The notes below the pieces were generated by a model that saw only the letters and a program-made list of their open reading frames with translations, had not been told where the DNA came from and ran no database searches. Source: Streptococcus saliviloxodontae (GTDB lineage Bacteria > Bacillota > Bacilli > Lactobacillales > Streptococcaceae). Taken from it: a DNA stretch of 58,473 nt. The translations under genes were made by a program, and so were the position numbers. Where the stretch lies: NCBI RefSeq assembly GCF_016908655.1, contig NZ_JAFBEI010000008.1:1-58473 (forward strand). The letters are read 5' to 3'. Positions 34,499 to 44,341 of the stretch are shown here, piece by piece. Every line of letters starts with the position of its first letter. The first letter of the stretch is position 1.

Positions 34499-37147
34499 AT
34501 GGCAGAAAAAACACTTACACAGGAAGAAAAATTAGCTCAAGCTCAGCTACACGTTGATGGACTTGTTCAAAAAGGACTTGTTGCCCTAGAAGAATTCCGT
34601 CGACTCAATCAAGAACAAGTTGATTACATCGTTGCTAAAGCTTCTGTAGCAGCGTTAGATGCTCATGGAATTTTAGCAGAACATGCTGTTCGTGAAACAG
34701 GACGTGGTGTCTTTGAAGACAAGGCGACCAAGAACCTTTTTGCTTGTGAACATGTGGTCAACAACATGCGAGGTGTTAAGACTGTTGGCATTATCGAAGA
34801 TGATCCAATCACTGGTTTGACCAAAATCGCTGAGCCTGTAGGTGTTATCTGCGGTGTCACTCCAACAACAAATCCAACGTCAACAGCGATTTTTAAATCC
34901 CTCATTGCCCTCAAAACACGTAATCCAATCATCTTTGGTTTCCACCCATCAGCTCAAGAATCATCAGCTCATGCTGCTCAGATTGTTTACGATGCTGCTG
35001 TCAAAGCAGGTGCCCCTAAAGATTGTATCCAATGGATTACAGAGCCTTCAATTGCTGCAACGAATGCTCTTATGAATCATGATGGTATCTCAACCATTCT
35101 TGCAACTGGTGGTAATGCCATGGTGCGAGCAGCTTATTCATGCGGAAAACCAGCCCTTGGTGTCGGTGCAGGAAATGTGCCAGCCTATGTTGAAAAGTCA
35201 GCAGATATTCGTCAGGCAGCTCATGATATTGTTATGTCTAAGTCATTTGATAATGGTATGGTCTGTGCATCTGAGCAAGCTGTGATCATTGATAAAGAAA
35301 TCTACAAAGACTTTGTAGAAGAGTTCAAATCTTATAAAACTTACTTTGTTACTAAAAAAGAAAAAGCTCTCCTAGAAGAATTCTGTTTCGGAGTGAAAGC
35401 TAATAGCAAAAATTGTGGTGGTGCTAAACTCAATGCAGATATCGTTGGAAAACCAGCCGCATGGATTGCAGAACAAGCAGGCTTCCAAGTACCAGAAGGG
35501 ACTAACATCTTGGCAGCTGAATGTGCTGAAGTTGGTGAAAAAGAGCCATTAACACGTGAAAAACTCTCACCTGTCATTGCAGTCTTGAAAGCAGAAGATA
35601 CAGAGGACGGACTTAAAAAAGCACGTCAAATGGTTGAATTCAACGGTCTAGGTCACTCAGCAGCTATTCATACGAAGGATGAAGAGCTTGCGAAACGCTT
35701 CGGTACTGAAATGAAAGCTATGCGTATCATCTGGAACTCACCATCTACTTTCGGTGGAATCGGTGACGTTTACAATGCCTTCTTGCCATCATTGACACTT
35801 GGTTGTGGTTCTTACGGACGCAACTCAGTCGGCGATAATGTGTCTGCTATCAACCTTCTTAATATCAAGAAAGTAGGAAAACGTAGAAATAATATGCAGT
35901 GGTTTAAAGTTCCTTCAAAAATTTACTTTGAGCGTAATTCAATTCAATACCTCCAAACCTGCGAGGACATTGAACGTGTCATGATTGTTACGGATAAATC
36001 AATTGAAAAACTTGGTTTTGTACAACGTGTGATTGACCAGTTGAACCTTCGTGCCAACAAGGTTACGATTCAGGTCTTCTCAGATGTTGAGCCAGATCCA
36101 GACATTACAACGGTTCGTCGTGGTACTGAAGTTATGCGTGCCTTTGAACCAGATACTATCATTGCCCTTGGCGGTGGTTCTCCTATGGATGCGGCTAAAG
36201 GCATGTGGATGTTCTACGAACAACCAGAGGTGGACTTCAGCGATCTTGTTCAAAAATTCATGGATATCCGTAAACGTGCCTTCAAATTCCCAGCTTTGGG
36301 TAAAAAAGCTAAATACATCGGTATTCCAACAACATCAGGTACAGGTTCAGAGGTGACACCATTTGCGGTTGTGTCTGACAAGGCTAACAATCGTAAGTAC
36401 CCACTAGCTGACTACGCTTTAACACCAACGATTGCCATTATTGATCCAGCCCTTGTTGAGTCAGTACCAGGATTCATAGCGGCGGATACTGGTATGGATG
36501 TGTTGACGCATGCAACAGAAGCCTACACTTCTAACTTTGCTAATGACTACACAGATGGACTTGCTCTTCAAGCTATTAAATTAGTATTCCAATACCTTGA
36601 AAAATCTGTCAAAACAGCAGACCCAGAAGCGCGCGAAAAAATGCACAATGCTTCAACCATGGCAGGTATGGCCTTTGCCAATGCCTTTCTAGGAATGAGT
36701 CACTCAATGGCTCACAAAATTGGTGCCGTTCACCACACCATCCATGGACGTACGAATGCTATCTTGCTTCCGTATGTTATCCGCTACAACGGTACACGCC
36801 CATCTAAGACAACTACATGGCCTAAGTACAACTATTGGAAAGCTGATGAAAAATTCCAAGATATTGCTCGTATGCTAGGGCTCCCAGCTGCCACACCAGA
36901 AGAAGCTGTTGCTTCATACGCTCAAGCTGTCTATGACCTCGGAGTTGCTGTCGGTATTGAGATGAACTTCAAAGCACAGGGTATTGATGAAAAAGCATGG
37001 AAAGATAGCCTACATGAAATTGCGCTTCTTGCTTACGAAGATCAATGTTCACCTGCTAATCCACGCTTGCCGATGGTTGCTGATATGGAAGAAATTATGG
37101 CTGATGCTTACTACGGTTATGCAGAACGTCCAGGACGACTTAAATAA
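34499..37147 (+). CDS. adhE: Bifunctional acetaldehyde-CoA / alcohol dehydrogenase
   Basis: AdhE reduces acetyl-CoA to ethanol in two NADH-dependent steps and forms spirosomes. The 882-residue protein has an N-terminal aldehyde dehydrogenase domain (about 1-445, catalytic Cys256 in GMVCASEQ). A linker and a C-terminal iron-dependent alcohol dehydrogenase follow (IALGGGSPMDAAKGMW, PTTSGTGSEVTPF, MSHSMAHKIGAVHH). AAAAGGAGAATGAA gives the ribosome site. It is monocistronic. Confidence 0.97.
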   Translation: MAEKTLTQEEKLAQAQLHVDGLVQKGLVALEEFRRLNQEQVDYIVAKASVAALDAHGILAEHAVRETGRGVFEDKATKNLFACEHVVNNMRGVKTVGIIEDDPITGLTKIAEPVGVICGVTPTTNPTSTAIFKSLIALKTRNPIIFGFHPSAQESSAHAAQIVYDAAVKAGAPKDCIQWITEPSIAATNALMNHDGISTILATGGNAMVRAAYSCGKPALGVGAGNVPAYVEKSADIRQAAHDIVMSKSFDNGMVCASEQAVIIDKEIYKDFVEEFKSYKTYFVTKKEKALLEEFCFGVKANSKNCGGAKLNADIVGKPAAWIAEQAGFQVPEGTNILAAECAEVGEKEPLTREKLSPVIAVLKAEDTEDGLKKARQMVEFNGLGHSAAIHTKDEELAKRFGTEMKAMRIIWNSPSTFGGIGDVYNAFLPSLTLGCGSYGRNSVGDNVSAINLLNIKKVGKRRNNMQWFKVPSKIYFERNSIQYLQTCEDIERVMIVTDKSIEKLGFVQRVIDQLNLRANKVTIQVFSDVEPDPDITTVRRGTEVMRAFEPDTIIALGGGSPMDAAKGMWMFYEQPEVDFSDLVQKFMDIRKRAFKFPALGKKAKYIGIPTTSGTGSEVTPFAVVSDKANNRKYPLADYALTPTIAIIDPALVESVPGFIAADTGMDVLTHATEAYTSNFANDYTDGLALQAIKLVFQYLEKSVKTADPEAREKMHNASTMAGMAFANAFLGMSHSMAHKIGAVHHTIHGRTNAILLPYVIRYNGTRPSKTTTWPKYNYWKADEKFQDIARMLGLPAATPEEAVASYAQAVYDLGVAVGIEMNFKAQGIDEKAWKDSLHEIALLAYEDQCSPANPRLPMVADMEEIMADAYYGYAERPGRLK

Positions 37148-37204
37148 GGTAAATCTTGAGTTCACTATCAGTCATGTCCAAGATAGGACTATATCCTAAA
37201 ACTG

Positions 37205-37229
37205 AGACTGGGGTTCCCCAGTCTTTTTT
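37205..37229 (+). terminator. Terminator after adhE
   Basis: A perfect 9-bp stem AGACTGGGG/CCCCAGTCT with loop TT is followed by TTTTT. Confidence 0.95.
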
Positions 37230-37253
37230 GTAGCAAAAATTTTACAAAACCAC

Positions 37254-37292
37254 TTTGAAAGGGTTTACAAAATCTAACATCCACTGTATAAT
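37254..37292 (+). promoter_or_regulatory. Promoter with Rex-like site before the 25-codon ORF
   Basis: TTTACA (37264-37269), 17 bases and TATAAT (37287-37292) form a good promoter. The -35 lies in TTTGAAAGGGTTTACAA, sharing GAAAGGGTTTACAA with the adhE operator. The left half-site is weaker than at adhE. Confidence 0.65.
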
Positions 37293-37330
37293 ATAAGTAA
37301 CATAAGATGTTAGAAAAGGAGATTTAAGTT

Positions 37331-37408
37331 ATGGCAGAAAAGTTTTTTATGGTATTTGCGATTGTTTGGATTGCGATTGCAGGTAAGGACTCACGCTGGG
37401 TAATTTAA
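37331..37408 (+). CDS. Small membrane-type peptide, 25 residues
   Basis: ATG 37331 follows AAAAGGAGATTTAAGTT, a strong ribosome site, with its own promoter 40 bases upstream. The product starts MAEKFF, continues MVFAIVWIAIAG as a hydrophobic segment, and ends KDSRWVI. It could be a one-span membrane peptide, a short signalling peptide or a toxin-like product. A small AAACGA/TCGTTT hairpin with T residues follows near 37447-37462. It is not recognised. The shared Rex-like site suggests a link to redox state. Confidence 0.6.
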   Translation: MAEKFFMVFAIVWIAIAGKDSRWVI

Positions 37409-37635
37409 GTCCTCTCAGGATAATAGACTTAGCGTCTGATTTTGTAAAACGAGTTCGTTTTTGAAACCTTAACACAATGCTTGAATGGTCGTTGTCTTGG
37501 TATCGTATGTTCCAAACAGACCAATCTAACGGTGTATGAGGTAGAAAAACGGGCTTTTTTATTGTTTCTGGGCATCCTCTTTTTTGTAAGGCTTTAAAAT
37601 TTGTTACAATAAAAGAGAGGGAGGAGAATGCTCAG

Positions 37636-38289
37636 ATGAAACAAAAATCAACATTTTTGTACAGAATAATAGGAGTGCTTTTTCTATTTGCGATTGCTGT
37701 CACCTTCTTTTTCCTTTACATTGGGAAAAAAGACCACCGAGTGATTCCATCAGGTGTTTGGGAGAGTGCCCGCTTGTCTCAGGAGTTGAAAGCACAGACC
37801 GAAGGGGATCTGTCTTATCTAGGTGACTACGTTAGTCAATCTATTGATGCCTACCTATTACAGCAAGAGACCAATCTAGTGGTCAAATCAGATACCGTTA
37901 GGCTTGTCGTCTCTTACCGTTTTAACAGTGATACCTATGCCAAGGATTACGTTGCGGCACTCTACCATTCGTCACAAAATACCACCCAAAAAGATATTAT
38001 TCCAACAGAGTCTGAGACGGAAAAAGATTTGTCTCAACTGCTGACAGACTATGCACAACAGAAAAATGGGACCTATAACGAGAAAACAAGAAAAATGCAA
38101 CAGACTATTTTGACAGCTCGTATGGATAGTGTAAACCACCAACTTAAACTAATTGATGTAGCAAGCCAGACACCATTTAGCCTTACTGGTATTGAAAAAG
38201 GTGATTTACTTGATTATCAATTGACAGCGAATCAGGTCGTTCTATCTGGAGGTCACTTAAAGAAAAATCTAACGTTTAATCGTAAATGA
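37636..38289 (+). CDS. Uncharacterised membrane-anchored extracellular protein
   Basis: The 217-residue product has one N-terminal membrane span (about residues 9-28; RIIGVLFLFAIAVTFFFLY) and an approximately 185-residue outer domain with no recognised motif. A GAGAGGGAGGAGAATGCTCAG ribosome region precedes ATG 37636. It is single-gene between adhE-peptide and thrC. The signal anchor lacks a lipobox Cys. Function is not known. Confidence 0.75.
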   Translation: MKQKSTFLYRIIGVLFLFAIAVTFFFLYIGKKDHRVIPSGVWESARLSQELKAQTEGDLSYLGDYVSQSIDAYLLQQETNLVVKSDTVRLVVSYRFNSDTYAKDYVAALYHSSQNTTQKDIIPTESETEKDLSQLLTDYAQQKNGTYNEKTRKMQQTILTARMDSVNHQLKLIDVASQTPFSLTGIEKGDLLDYQLTANQVVLSGGHLKKNLTFNRK

Positions 38290-38403
38290 TAAGATAGTGT
38301 TAGGCGTTAGCTTTAAAACGGGAATAAATAATGATTATTCATGAATTAGCGATAAGAAGCGATTTCACCCCTAAAACTTGTATAAATTTTCTGAAAATAA
38401 TGC

Positions 38404-38409
38404 TATAAT
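38404..38409 (+). promoter_or_regulatory. -10 element of thrC
   Basis: TATAAT in TGCTATAATAG lies 32 bases before the thrC start. No convincing -35 and no T-box leader is present in the 150-base spacer. Confidence 0.5.
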
Positions 38410-38440
38410 AGAAAAAAGACTATCAAAAAGAGGATATATC

Positions 38441-39925
38441 ATGACATTAACATACCAATCAACACGTGATGCTAACAACAAAGTAACAGCCAGTCAAGCC
38501 ATCCTACAAGGTTTGGCAACGGACGGAGGACTTTTCACTCCGACAACAACGCCAGCGGTTGACTTGGATTTTGATACTTTGAAGGACGCTAGCTACCAAG
38601 AAGTAGCCAAACTTGTTTTGTCAGCTTTCTTGGATGATTTTACAGAAGAAGAGCTTGATTACTGTATCAACAATGCCTACGATGCTAAGTTTGATACTCC
38701 AGCCATCGCACCGCTTGTCAAACTCGGCAACCAGTACAACTTGGAGCTTTTCCACGGCTCAACGATCGCTTTCAAAGATATGGCCTTGTCAATCTTGCCT
38801 TACCTGTTGACGACTTCAGCTAAAAAGCAAGGCGTTGATAACAAAATCGTCATCTTGACAGCAACATCAGGTGATACTGGTAAAGCTGCTATGGCAGGCT
38901 TTGCTGATGTTCCTGGAACAGAAATCATTGTCTTCTATCCAAGAGATGGTGTCTCAAAAATTCAAGAACTTCAAATGACAACACAGACAGGCGACAACAC
39001 ACACGTTATTGCTATTGATGGAAACTTTGACGATGCTCAAACAGATGTGAAACGTATGTTCAACGATGCTGACTTGCGTGCTCGTTTGCTTGACAATAAA
39101 ACACAGTTCTCATCAGCTAACTCAATGAACGTTGGTCGCTTGGTACCACAGGTGGTTTACTACGTTTACGCTTACGCACAGCTTGTCAAATCAGGTGATA
39201 TCCAAAATGGAGACAAGGTTAACTTTACGGTACCAACAGGAAACTTTGGGAACATCTTGGCAGCCTACTATGCAAAACAAATCGGTGTTCCAGTTAACAA
39301 GCTTATCTGTGCTTCAAATGAAAACAAGGTCTTGACAGACTTCTTTACAACAGGAACTTACGATAAAAAACGTGACTTCAAAGTGACAACAAGTCCATCT
39401 ATGGATATTCTCGTGTCATCAAACTTGGAGCGTTTGATTTTCCACCTTCTTGGCAATGATGCAGAGCAGACAAAAGCTTTGATGGAAGCTCTTGTTAATG
39501 ACGGTCAGTATAGCTTGCCACAGGTTGATCAAGCCATTCTTGACTTGTTTGAAGCTGGTTTTGCGACAGAAGAAGAAACAGCTCTTGAAATCAAACGTGT
39601 TTACGATGAAGCAAACTATATCGAAGATCCACATACAGCTGTAGCGTCAGCTGTTTACAAGGCTTATGCAGACCGTACAGGTGACCAAACACCAACAATC
39701 ATCGCCTCAACGGCTAGCCCTTATAAATTCCCACGTGTTGCTGTAGAAGCAGTCACAGGAAAAGATGCAGGAGATGATTTTGTAGCTGTTCAAGAACTCA
39801 ACCAATTGTCAGGTGTTGCTATTCCAGCAGCTGTCAACGGACTTGAAACAGCAGAAGTTCGTCACAAAACAGTGGTTGCAACAAGTGATATGCAAAAAGC
39901 AGTTGAGAGTTATCTTGGTATCTAA
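38441..39925 (+). CDS. thrC: Threonine synthase
   Basis: ThrC converts O-phosphohomoserine to threonine using PLP. The 494-residue product starts LTYQSTRDANNKVTASQAILQGLATDGGLF and has the PLP-lysine motif FHGSTIAFKDMALS and TATSGDTGKAA. The frame continues upstream to 38378, but that stretch covers the -10 element. ATG 38441 follows AAAGAGGATATATC. Confidence 0.96.
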   Translation: MTLTYQSTRDANNKVTASQAILQGLATDGGLFTPTTTPAVDLDFDTLKDASYQEVAKLVLSAFLDDFTEEELDYCINNAYDAKFDTPAIAPLVKLGNQYNLELFHGSTIAFKDMALSILPYLLTTSAKKQGVDNKIVILTATSGDTGKAAMAGFADVPGTEIIVFYPRDGVSKIQELQMTTQTGDNTHVIAIDGNFDDAQTDVKRMFNDADLRARLLDNKTQFSSANSMNVGRLVPQVVYYVYAYAQLVKSGDIQNGDKVNFTVPTGNFGNILAAYYAKQIGVPVNKLICASNENKVLTDFFTTGTYDKKRDFKVTTSPSMDILVSSNLERLIFHLLGNDAEQTKALMEALVNDGQYSLPQVDQAILDLFEAGFATEEETALEIKRVYDEANYIEDPHTAVASAVYKAYADRTGDQTPTIIASTASPYKFPRVAVEAVTGKDAGDDFVAVQELNQLSGVAIPAAVNGLETAEVRHKTVVATSDMQKAVESYLGI

Positions 39926-39953
39926 GTCGCTTGTAGTGTAAAATGATCAACCA

Positions 39954-39990
39954 AAGAGGTTGGGACAGATTTGCCCCAGCCTCTTTTCTT
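39954..39990 (+). terminator. Terminator after thrC
   Basis: AAAGAGGTTGGG pairs with CCCAGCCTCTTT (one G-T pair) and T residues follow. Confidence 0.92.
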
Positions 39991-40010
39991 CTATTAAATA
40001 AGGGTTATAT

Positions 40011-41291
40011 ATGAAATCAATAAAACAAATTCTAAGCCTTGCTCTACCTGCTATGGTAGAGAATATCTTACAGATGCTTATGGGAGTGGTGGATTCTTAC
40101 TTGGTTGCCCAAGTTGGTCTAATTGCGGTGTCAGGTGTCTCTGTTGCTAATAATATCATCACCATTTATCAAGCGGTTTTTATCGCTTTGGGAGCTTCCT
40201 GTGCTAGCTTGATTGCTAAAGCTATGGGAGAGGGAGATGAGGTGAAAACAAATCGCTTTATCTGGGATTCGATTCTTGTGACGGTGTTACTGAGCCTTGC
40301 TTTGGGCTTGCTATCACTTTTAGCGGGTTCATCGATGATGTCTCTGTTAGGAACGGTGACGTCGGTAACAGAGGCGGGAAGTCTTTACCTTTATCTAGTC
40401 GGAGGTGGGATTCTATTTCTTGGCTTGATGACGACTTTTGGTAGTGTCCTGCGCGCTCAAGGAAAACCTAAGGTTTCCATGAATGTCAGCCTTATGTCTA
40501 ATTTGCTTAATGCTGTTCTATCTGCAATGAGTATCTATTGTTTTCATTGGGGAATTGTAGGAGTGGCAGGAGCAACAGTTCTCTCTCGTTTGATAGGAAC
40601 TGTGGTTCTTTGGCTGGTTATGAAGTTAGACATTAAGAGTTATCAGATTAGCAAACCGTTTAATAGAGACTTGTTGCACTTGGTATTTCCAGCAGCAGGT
40701 GAAAGGTTGATGATGCGAGCAGGAGATGTAGTCATCATTGCTATCGTGGTCAAGTTTGGGACTGAAGTTGTCGCAGGAAACGCCATTGGGGAGACACTGA
40801 CCCAGTTCAACTACATGCCAGGTATGGGTGTTGCCACAGCGACGGTTATCTTGGTTGCCCATAGTTTAGGTGCTGGTAAAAAGGAAGAGATTAAATCCTT
40901 GGTTGCCACCTCGTATTGGATTTCGACGCTTTTGATGATGGTTGTAGCTGCTACTGTTTATTTTCTGGGTTCTGGTTTGACAGGGCTTTTTACGGAAAAT
41001 AGCAGAGCAGTAGAAGCCAGCGTGGTTGTTCTCTTGTATTCCTTCATGGGAAATCCTATTACATCTGGGACCCTTATCTATACAGCAGTATGGCAAGGTC
41101 TAGGGAAGGCTCAGCTTCCTTTCTATGCAACAACGTTTGGTATGTGGGTTATTCGTATTATACTAGGCTATCTATTGGGGATTAGTTTGAATATGGGTTT
41201 ATCAGGTGTATGGCTTGCTACTATCTTAGATAATCTTTTTCGAGTGATTTTCCTATATACGATGTATCGAAAAAATATGAAAACGATTTAA
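40011..41291 (+). CDS. MATE-family multidrug/metabolite exporter
   Basis: The 426-residue membrane protein has about twelve spans in two related halves (LALPAMVENILQMLMGVVDSYLVAQVG at the start, GDVVIIAIVVKFGTEVVAGNAIGE at the second half). This is typical of MATE drug/Na+ or H+ antiporters. The substrate cannot be told. The ribosome site AAGGGTTATAT is modest. It is followed by a terminator. Confidence 0.9.
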   Translation: MKSIKQILSLALPAMVENILQMLMGVVDSYLVAQVGLIAVSGVSVANNIITIYQAVFIALGASCASLIAKAMGEGDEVKTNRFIWDSILVTVLLSLALGLLSLLAGSSMMSLLGTVTSVTEAGSLYLYLVGGGILFLGLMTTFGSVLRAQGKPKVSMNVSLMSNLLNAVLSAMSIYCFHWGIVGVAGATVLSRLIGTVVLWLVMKLDIKSYQISKPFNRDLLHLVFPAAGERLMMRAGDVVIIAIVVKFGTEVVAGNAIGETLTQFNYMPGMGVATATVILVAHSLGAGKKEEIKSLVATSYWISTLLMMVVAATVYFLGSGLTGLFTENSRAVEASVVVLLYSFMGNPITSGTLIYTAVWQGLGKAQLPFYATTFGMWVIRIILGYLLGISLNMGLSGVWLATILDNLFRVIFLYTMYRKNMKTI

Positions 41292-41321
41292 GCAAAAATG
41301 TGAATCATTTTTGCTTTTTTT
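41290..41321 (+). terminator. Terminator after the MATE gene
   Basis: AAGCAAAAATG pairs with CATTTTTGCTT (11 bp, loop TGAAT) and TTTTT follows. Confidence 0.93.
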
Positions 41322-41332
41322 GTTTAAAGTCC

Positions 41333-41497
41333 TTGCAATACAGTCTGTTTTTTGATATCATATTATGGTGCTGTAACAAAACAGCTTTAGCTATGATACA
41401 AGAGGTTGCGACACGCCAGGTTGCATTGCCACGCAACACGTGTTGGTTTTCTTGAGGAGCTAGCCTATTATCTTAAATAGACGAGAAGGAGAAAAAG
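41333..41497 (+). promoter_or_regulatory. Promoter and leader of the S10 operon
   Basis: TTGCAA (41333-41338), 17 bases and TATCAT (41356-41361) form a probable promoter. An approximately 130-base leader follows with inverted repeats (GGTTGC...GCAACC-type strands around 41404-41440, and CACGCCAGG... near 41411). No ORF is present. Ribosomal autoregulation by L4 at such leaders is known in some bacteria but cannot be claimed here. Confidence 0.55.
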
Positions 41498-41806
41498 ATG
41501 GCAAACAAAAAAATCCGCATCCGTTTGAAAGCATACGAACACCGTACACTTGATACAGCGGCTGAAAAAATCGTAGAAACTGCAACTCGCACTGGTGCGA
41601 CAGTTGCTGGACCGGTTCCGCTTCCAACTGAACGCAGTCTTTACACAATCATTCGTGCGACTCACAAGTACAAAGATTCTCGTGAGCAATTCGAAATGCG
41701 TACACACAAACGTCTTATCGACATCATCAACCCAACACAAAAAACTGTTGATGCTTTGATGAAGCTTGATTTGCCAAGTGGTGTTAACGTAGAAATCAAA
41801 CTTTAA
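41498..41806 (+). CDS. rpsJ: 30S ribosomal protein S10
   Basis: The 102-residue S10 binds 16S rRNA in the 30S head and also acts as NusE in antitermination. It has the typical [24 protein letters not shown] and [32 protein letters not shown] split over the rRNA-binding hairpin. It is the first gene of the S10-spc-alpha operon, with an AGAAGGAGAAAAAG ribosome site. Confidence 0.98.
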   Translation: MANKKIRIRLKAYEHRTLDTAAEKIVETATRTGATVAGPVPLPTERSLYTIIRATHKYKDSREQFEMRTHKRLIDIINPTQKTVDALMKLDLPSGVNVEIKL

Positions 41807-41823
41807 TCTGTTAGAGTTTGACT

Positions 41824-41887
41824 GAGCACAAAAAACGCTCGTTAAAAACTTTTTTGAGCATGAAAAACGCTCATTAAAAACTTTTTG
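41824..41887 (+). repeat. Tandem 32-base repeat, each a GAGC/GCTC hairpin
   Basis: Two adjacent copies (41824-41855 and 41856-41887) share AAAAACGCTC.TTAAAAACTTTTT. Each can fold GAGC-N9-GCTC followed by an A/T run, so each looks like a weak terminator. They fill most of the rpsJ-rplC spacer inside the operon. Confidence 0.75.
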
Positions 41888-41918
41888 AAATACAAATAAG
41901 TAAAGGAAATATTTTCTC

Positions 41919-42545
41919 ATGACAAAAGGAATCTTAGGGAAAAAAGTGGGAATGACTCAAATCTTCACTGAAACTGGTGAATTTATCCCTGTTACTGTCA
42001 TCGAAGCTACTCCAAACGTTGTGCTTCAAGTTAAAACTGTTGAAACAGACGGTTACGAAGCAGTTCAAGTTGGTTTTGACGACAAACGCGAAGTATTGAG
42101 CAACAAACCTGCCAAAGGCCATGTAGCTAAAGCTAACACAGCTCCTAAGCGCTTCATTCGTGAATTCAAAAACATTGAAGGCTTGGAAGTTGGATCAGAA
42201 ATCACTGTTGACACTTTCGCAGCTGGCGATGTTGTTGATGTAACTGGTACTTCAAAAGGTAAAGGTTTCCAAGGTGTTATCAAACGCCATGGTCAATCAC
42301 GTGGTCCTATGGCTCACGGTTCTCGTTACCACCGTCGTCCAGGTTCAATGGGACCTGTTGCGCCTAACCGTGTTTTCAAAAACAAACACTTGGCAGGACG
42401 TATGGGTGGCAACCGTGTGACAATCCAAAACCTTGAAGTTGTCCAAGTTATCCCAGAGAAAAACGTTATCCTTATCAAAGGTAACGTACCAGGTGCTAAG
42501 AAATCTCTTATCACTATCAAATCAGCAGTTAAAGCTGCTAAATAA
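41919..42545 (+). CDS. rplC: 50S ribosomal protein L3
   Basis: The 208-residue early assembly protein lies near the peptidyl transferase centre. Its motifs are [37 protein letters not shown] and GRMGGNRVT. It follows rpsJ through the repeat spacer, with ribosome site AAAGGAAATATT. Confidence 0.98.
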   Translation: MTKGILGKKVGMTQIFTETGEFIPVTVIEATPNVVLQVKTVETDGYEAVQVGFDDKREVLSNKPAKGHVAKANTAPKRFIREFKNIEGLEVGSEITVDTFAAGDVVDVTGTSKGKGFQGVIKRHGQSRGPMAHGSRYHRRPGSMGPVAPNRVFKNKHLAGRMGGNRVTIQNLEVVQVIPEKNVILIKGNVPGAKKSLITIKSAVKAAK

Positions 42546-42570
42546 TTAAGGAAAGGGGAAATCAGTTAAA

Positions 42571-43194
42571 ATGGCAAACGTAAAACTATTTGACCAAACT
42601 GGTAAAGAAGTTAGCTCAGTTGAATTGAACGACGCTATCTTCGGTATCGAACCAAACGAATCAGTAGTATTTGATGTCGTAATCAGCCAACGTGCTAGCC
42701 TTCGCCAAGGTACTCACGCGGTTAAAAACCGTTCAGCAGTATCAGGTGGTGGACGTAAACCATGGCGTCAAAAAGGAACTGGACGTGCTCGTCAAGGTTC
42801 TATCCGCTCACCACAATGGCGTGGTGGTGGTGTTGTCTTCGGACCAACTCCACGTTCATACGGATACAAACTTCCACAAAAAGTTCGTCGCCTTGCTTTG
42901 AAATCAGTTTACTCAGCAAAAGTTGCTGAAGAAAAATTTGTAGCTGTTGATGCTCTTTCATTTGCAGCTCCAAAAACTGCTGAATTCGCAAACGTTCTTT
43001 CAGCTCTTAGCATCGACTCAAAAGTACTTGTTATCGTTGAAGAAGGAAACAAATTCGCTGAACTTTCAGCTCGTAACCTTGCAAACGTAACTGTTGCAAC
43101 TGCAACTACTGCAAGTGTTCTTGACATCGTGAACGCAGATAAACTTCTTGTAACTAAAGAAGCAATCTCTACAATCGAGGAGGTTCTTGCATAA
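42571..43194 (+). CDS. rplD: 50S ribosomal protein L4
   Basis: The 207-residue L4 has an extended loop lining the exit tunnel ([25 protein letters not shown] split in the loop region). In some bacteria it represses its own operon. The stop TAA overlaps the rplW start (TAATG). Confidence 0.98.
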   Translation: MANVKLFDQTGKEVSSVELNDAIFGIEPNESVVFDVVISQRASLRQGTHAVKNRSAVSGGGRKPWRQKGTGRARQGSIRSPQWRGGGVVFGPTPRSYGYKLPQKVRRLALKSVYSAKVAEEKFVAVDALSFAAPKTAEFANVLSALSIDSKVLVIVEEGNKFAELSARNLANVTVATATTASVLDIVNADKLLVTKEAISTIEEVLA

Positions 43195-43490
43195 TGAATT
43201 TGTATGACGTAATCAAAAAACCTGTTATCACTGAGAAATCAATGGTTGCTCTTGAAGCAGGCAAATACACATTTGAAGTTGATACACGTGCACACAAACT
43301 CTTGATCAAACAAGCTGTTGAAGCTGCTTTTGAGGGAGTAAAAGTTGCTAACGTAAACACTGTAACTGTTAAACCAAAACAAAAACGTGTTGGTCGTTAC
43401 ACAGGTTTCACTTCAAAAACTAAAAAAGCTATCATCACTCTTACAGCTGATTCAAAAGCAATCGAGTTGTTTGCGACTGAAGCTGAATAA
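43194..43490 (+). CDS. rplW: 50S ribosomal protein L23
   Basis: The 98-residue L23 at the tunnel exit docks trigger factor and SRP. It has KPVITEKSM near the start and [15 protein letters not shown]. Start and rplD stop overlap by one base, which indicates coupled translation. Confidence 0.98.
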   Translation: MNLYDVIKKPVITEKSMVALEAGKYTFEVDTRAHKLLIKQAVEAAFEGVKVANVNTVTVKPKQKRVGRYTGFTSKTKKAIITLTADSKAIELFATEAE

Positions 43491-43507
43491 GACAAAGGAG
43501 AATTAAC

Positions 43508-44341
43508 GTGGGTATTAAAGTTTATAAACCAACGACAAATGGCCGTCGTAACATGACTTCTTTGGACTTCGCTGAAATTACAACAAGCACTCCTGAGAAA
43601 TCATTGCTTGTTTCATTGAAAAGCAAAGCTGGTCGTAACAACAACGGTCGTATCACTGTTCGTCACCAAGGTGGCGGTCACAAACGCCACTACCGTTTGA
43701 TTGACTTCAAACGTAACAAAGATGGTGTTGAAGCAGTTGTTAAAACTATCGAGTACGATCCAAACCGTACAGCAAACATCGCTCTTGTTCACTACACTGA
43801 CGGTGTGAAAGCTTACATCATTGCACCAAAAGGTCTTGAAGTAGGTCAACGTATTGTTTCAGGTCCAGATGCGGATATCAAAGTTGGTAACGCACTTCCA
43901 CTTGCAAATATTCCAGTCGGTACAGTTATCCACAACATCGAGCTTCAACCAGGTAAAGGTGCAGAACTTATCCGTGCCGCTGGTGCCTCAGCTCAAGTTT
44001 TGGGTCAAGAAGGTAAATACGTTCTTGTTCGTCTTCAATCAGGTGAAGTTCGTATGATTCTTGGTACTTGCCGTGCTACAATCGGTACTGTTGGTAACGA
44101 GCAACAATCACTTGTTAACATCGGTAAAGCAGGACGTAGCCGTTGGATGGGTATCCGTCCTACAGTTCGCGGTTCTGTAATGAACCCTAACGATCACCCA
44201 CACGGTGGTGGTGAAGGTAAAGCACCAGTTGGACGTAAAGCGCCATCTACTCCATGGGGTAAACCTGCGCTTGGTCTTAAAACTCGTAACAAGAAAGCTA
44301 AATCAGACAAACTTATCGTTCGTCGTCGTAACGAAAAATAA
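43508..44341 (+). CDS. rplB: 50S ribosomal protein L2
   Basis: The 277-residue L2 is needed for subunit joining and peptidyl transfer. It has the highly conserved [22 protein letters not shown] (split) and the C-terminal [12 protein letters not shown]. It starts with GTG after AAAGGAGAATTAAC. Confidence 0.98.
   Translation: MGIKVYKPTTNGRRNMTSLDFAEITTSTPEKSLLVSLKSKAGRNNNGRITVRHQGGGHKRHYRLIDFKRNKDGVEAVVKTIEYDPNRTANIALVHYTDGVKAYIIAPKGLEVGQRIVSGPDADIKVGNALPLANIPVGTVIHNIELQPGKGAELIRAAGASAQVLGQEGKYVLVRLQSGEVRMILGTCRATIGTVGNEQQSLVNIGKAGRSRWMGIRPTVRGSVMNPNDHPHGGGEGKAPVGRKAPSTPWGKPALGLKTRNKKAKSDKLIVRRRNEK

Noticed and set aside
38290..38440. T-box or riboswitch in front of thrC
   Set aside because: The spacer is only about 150 bases, lacks a T-box sequence (TGGNACCGCG) and shows no terminator/antiterminator pair.
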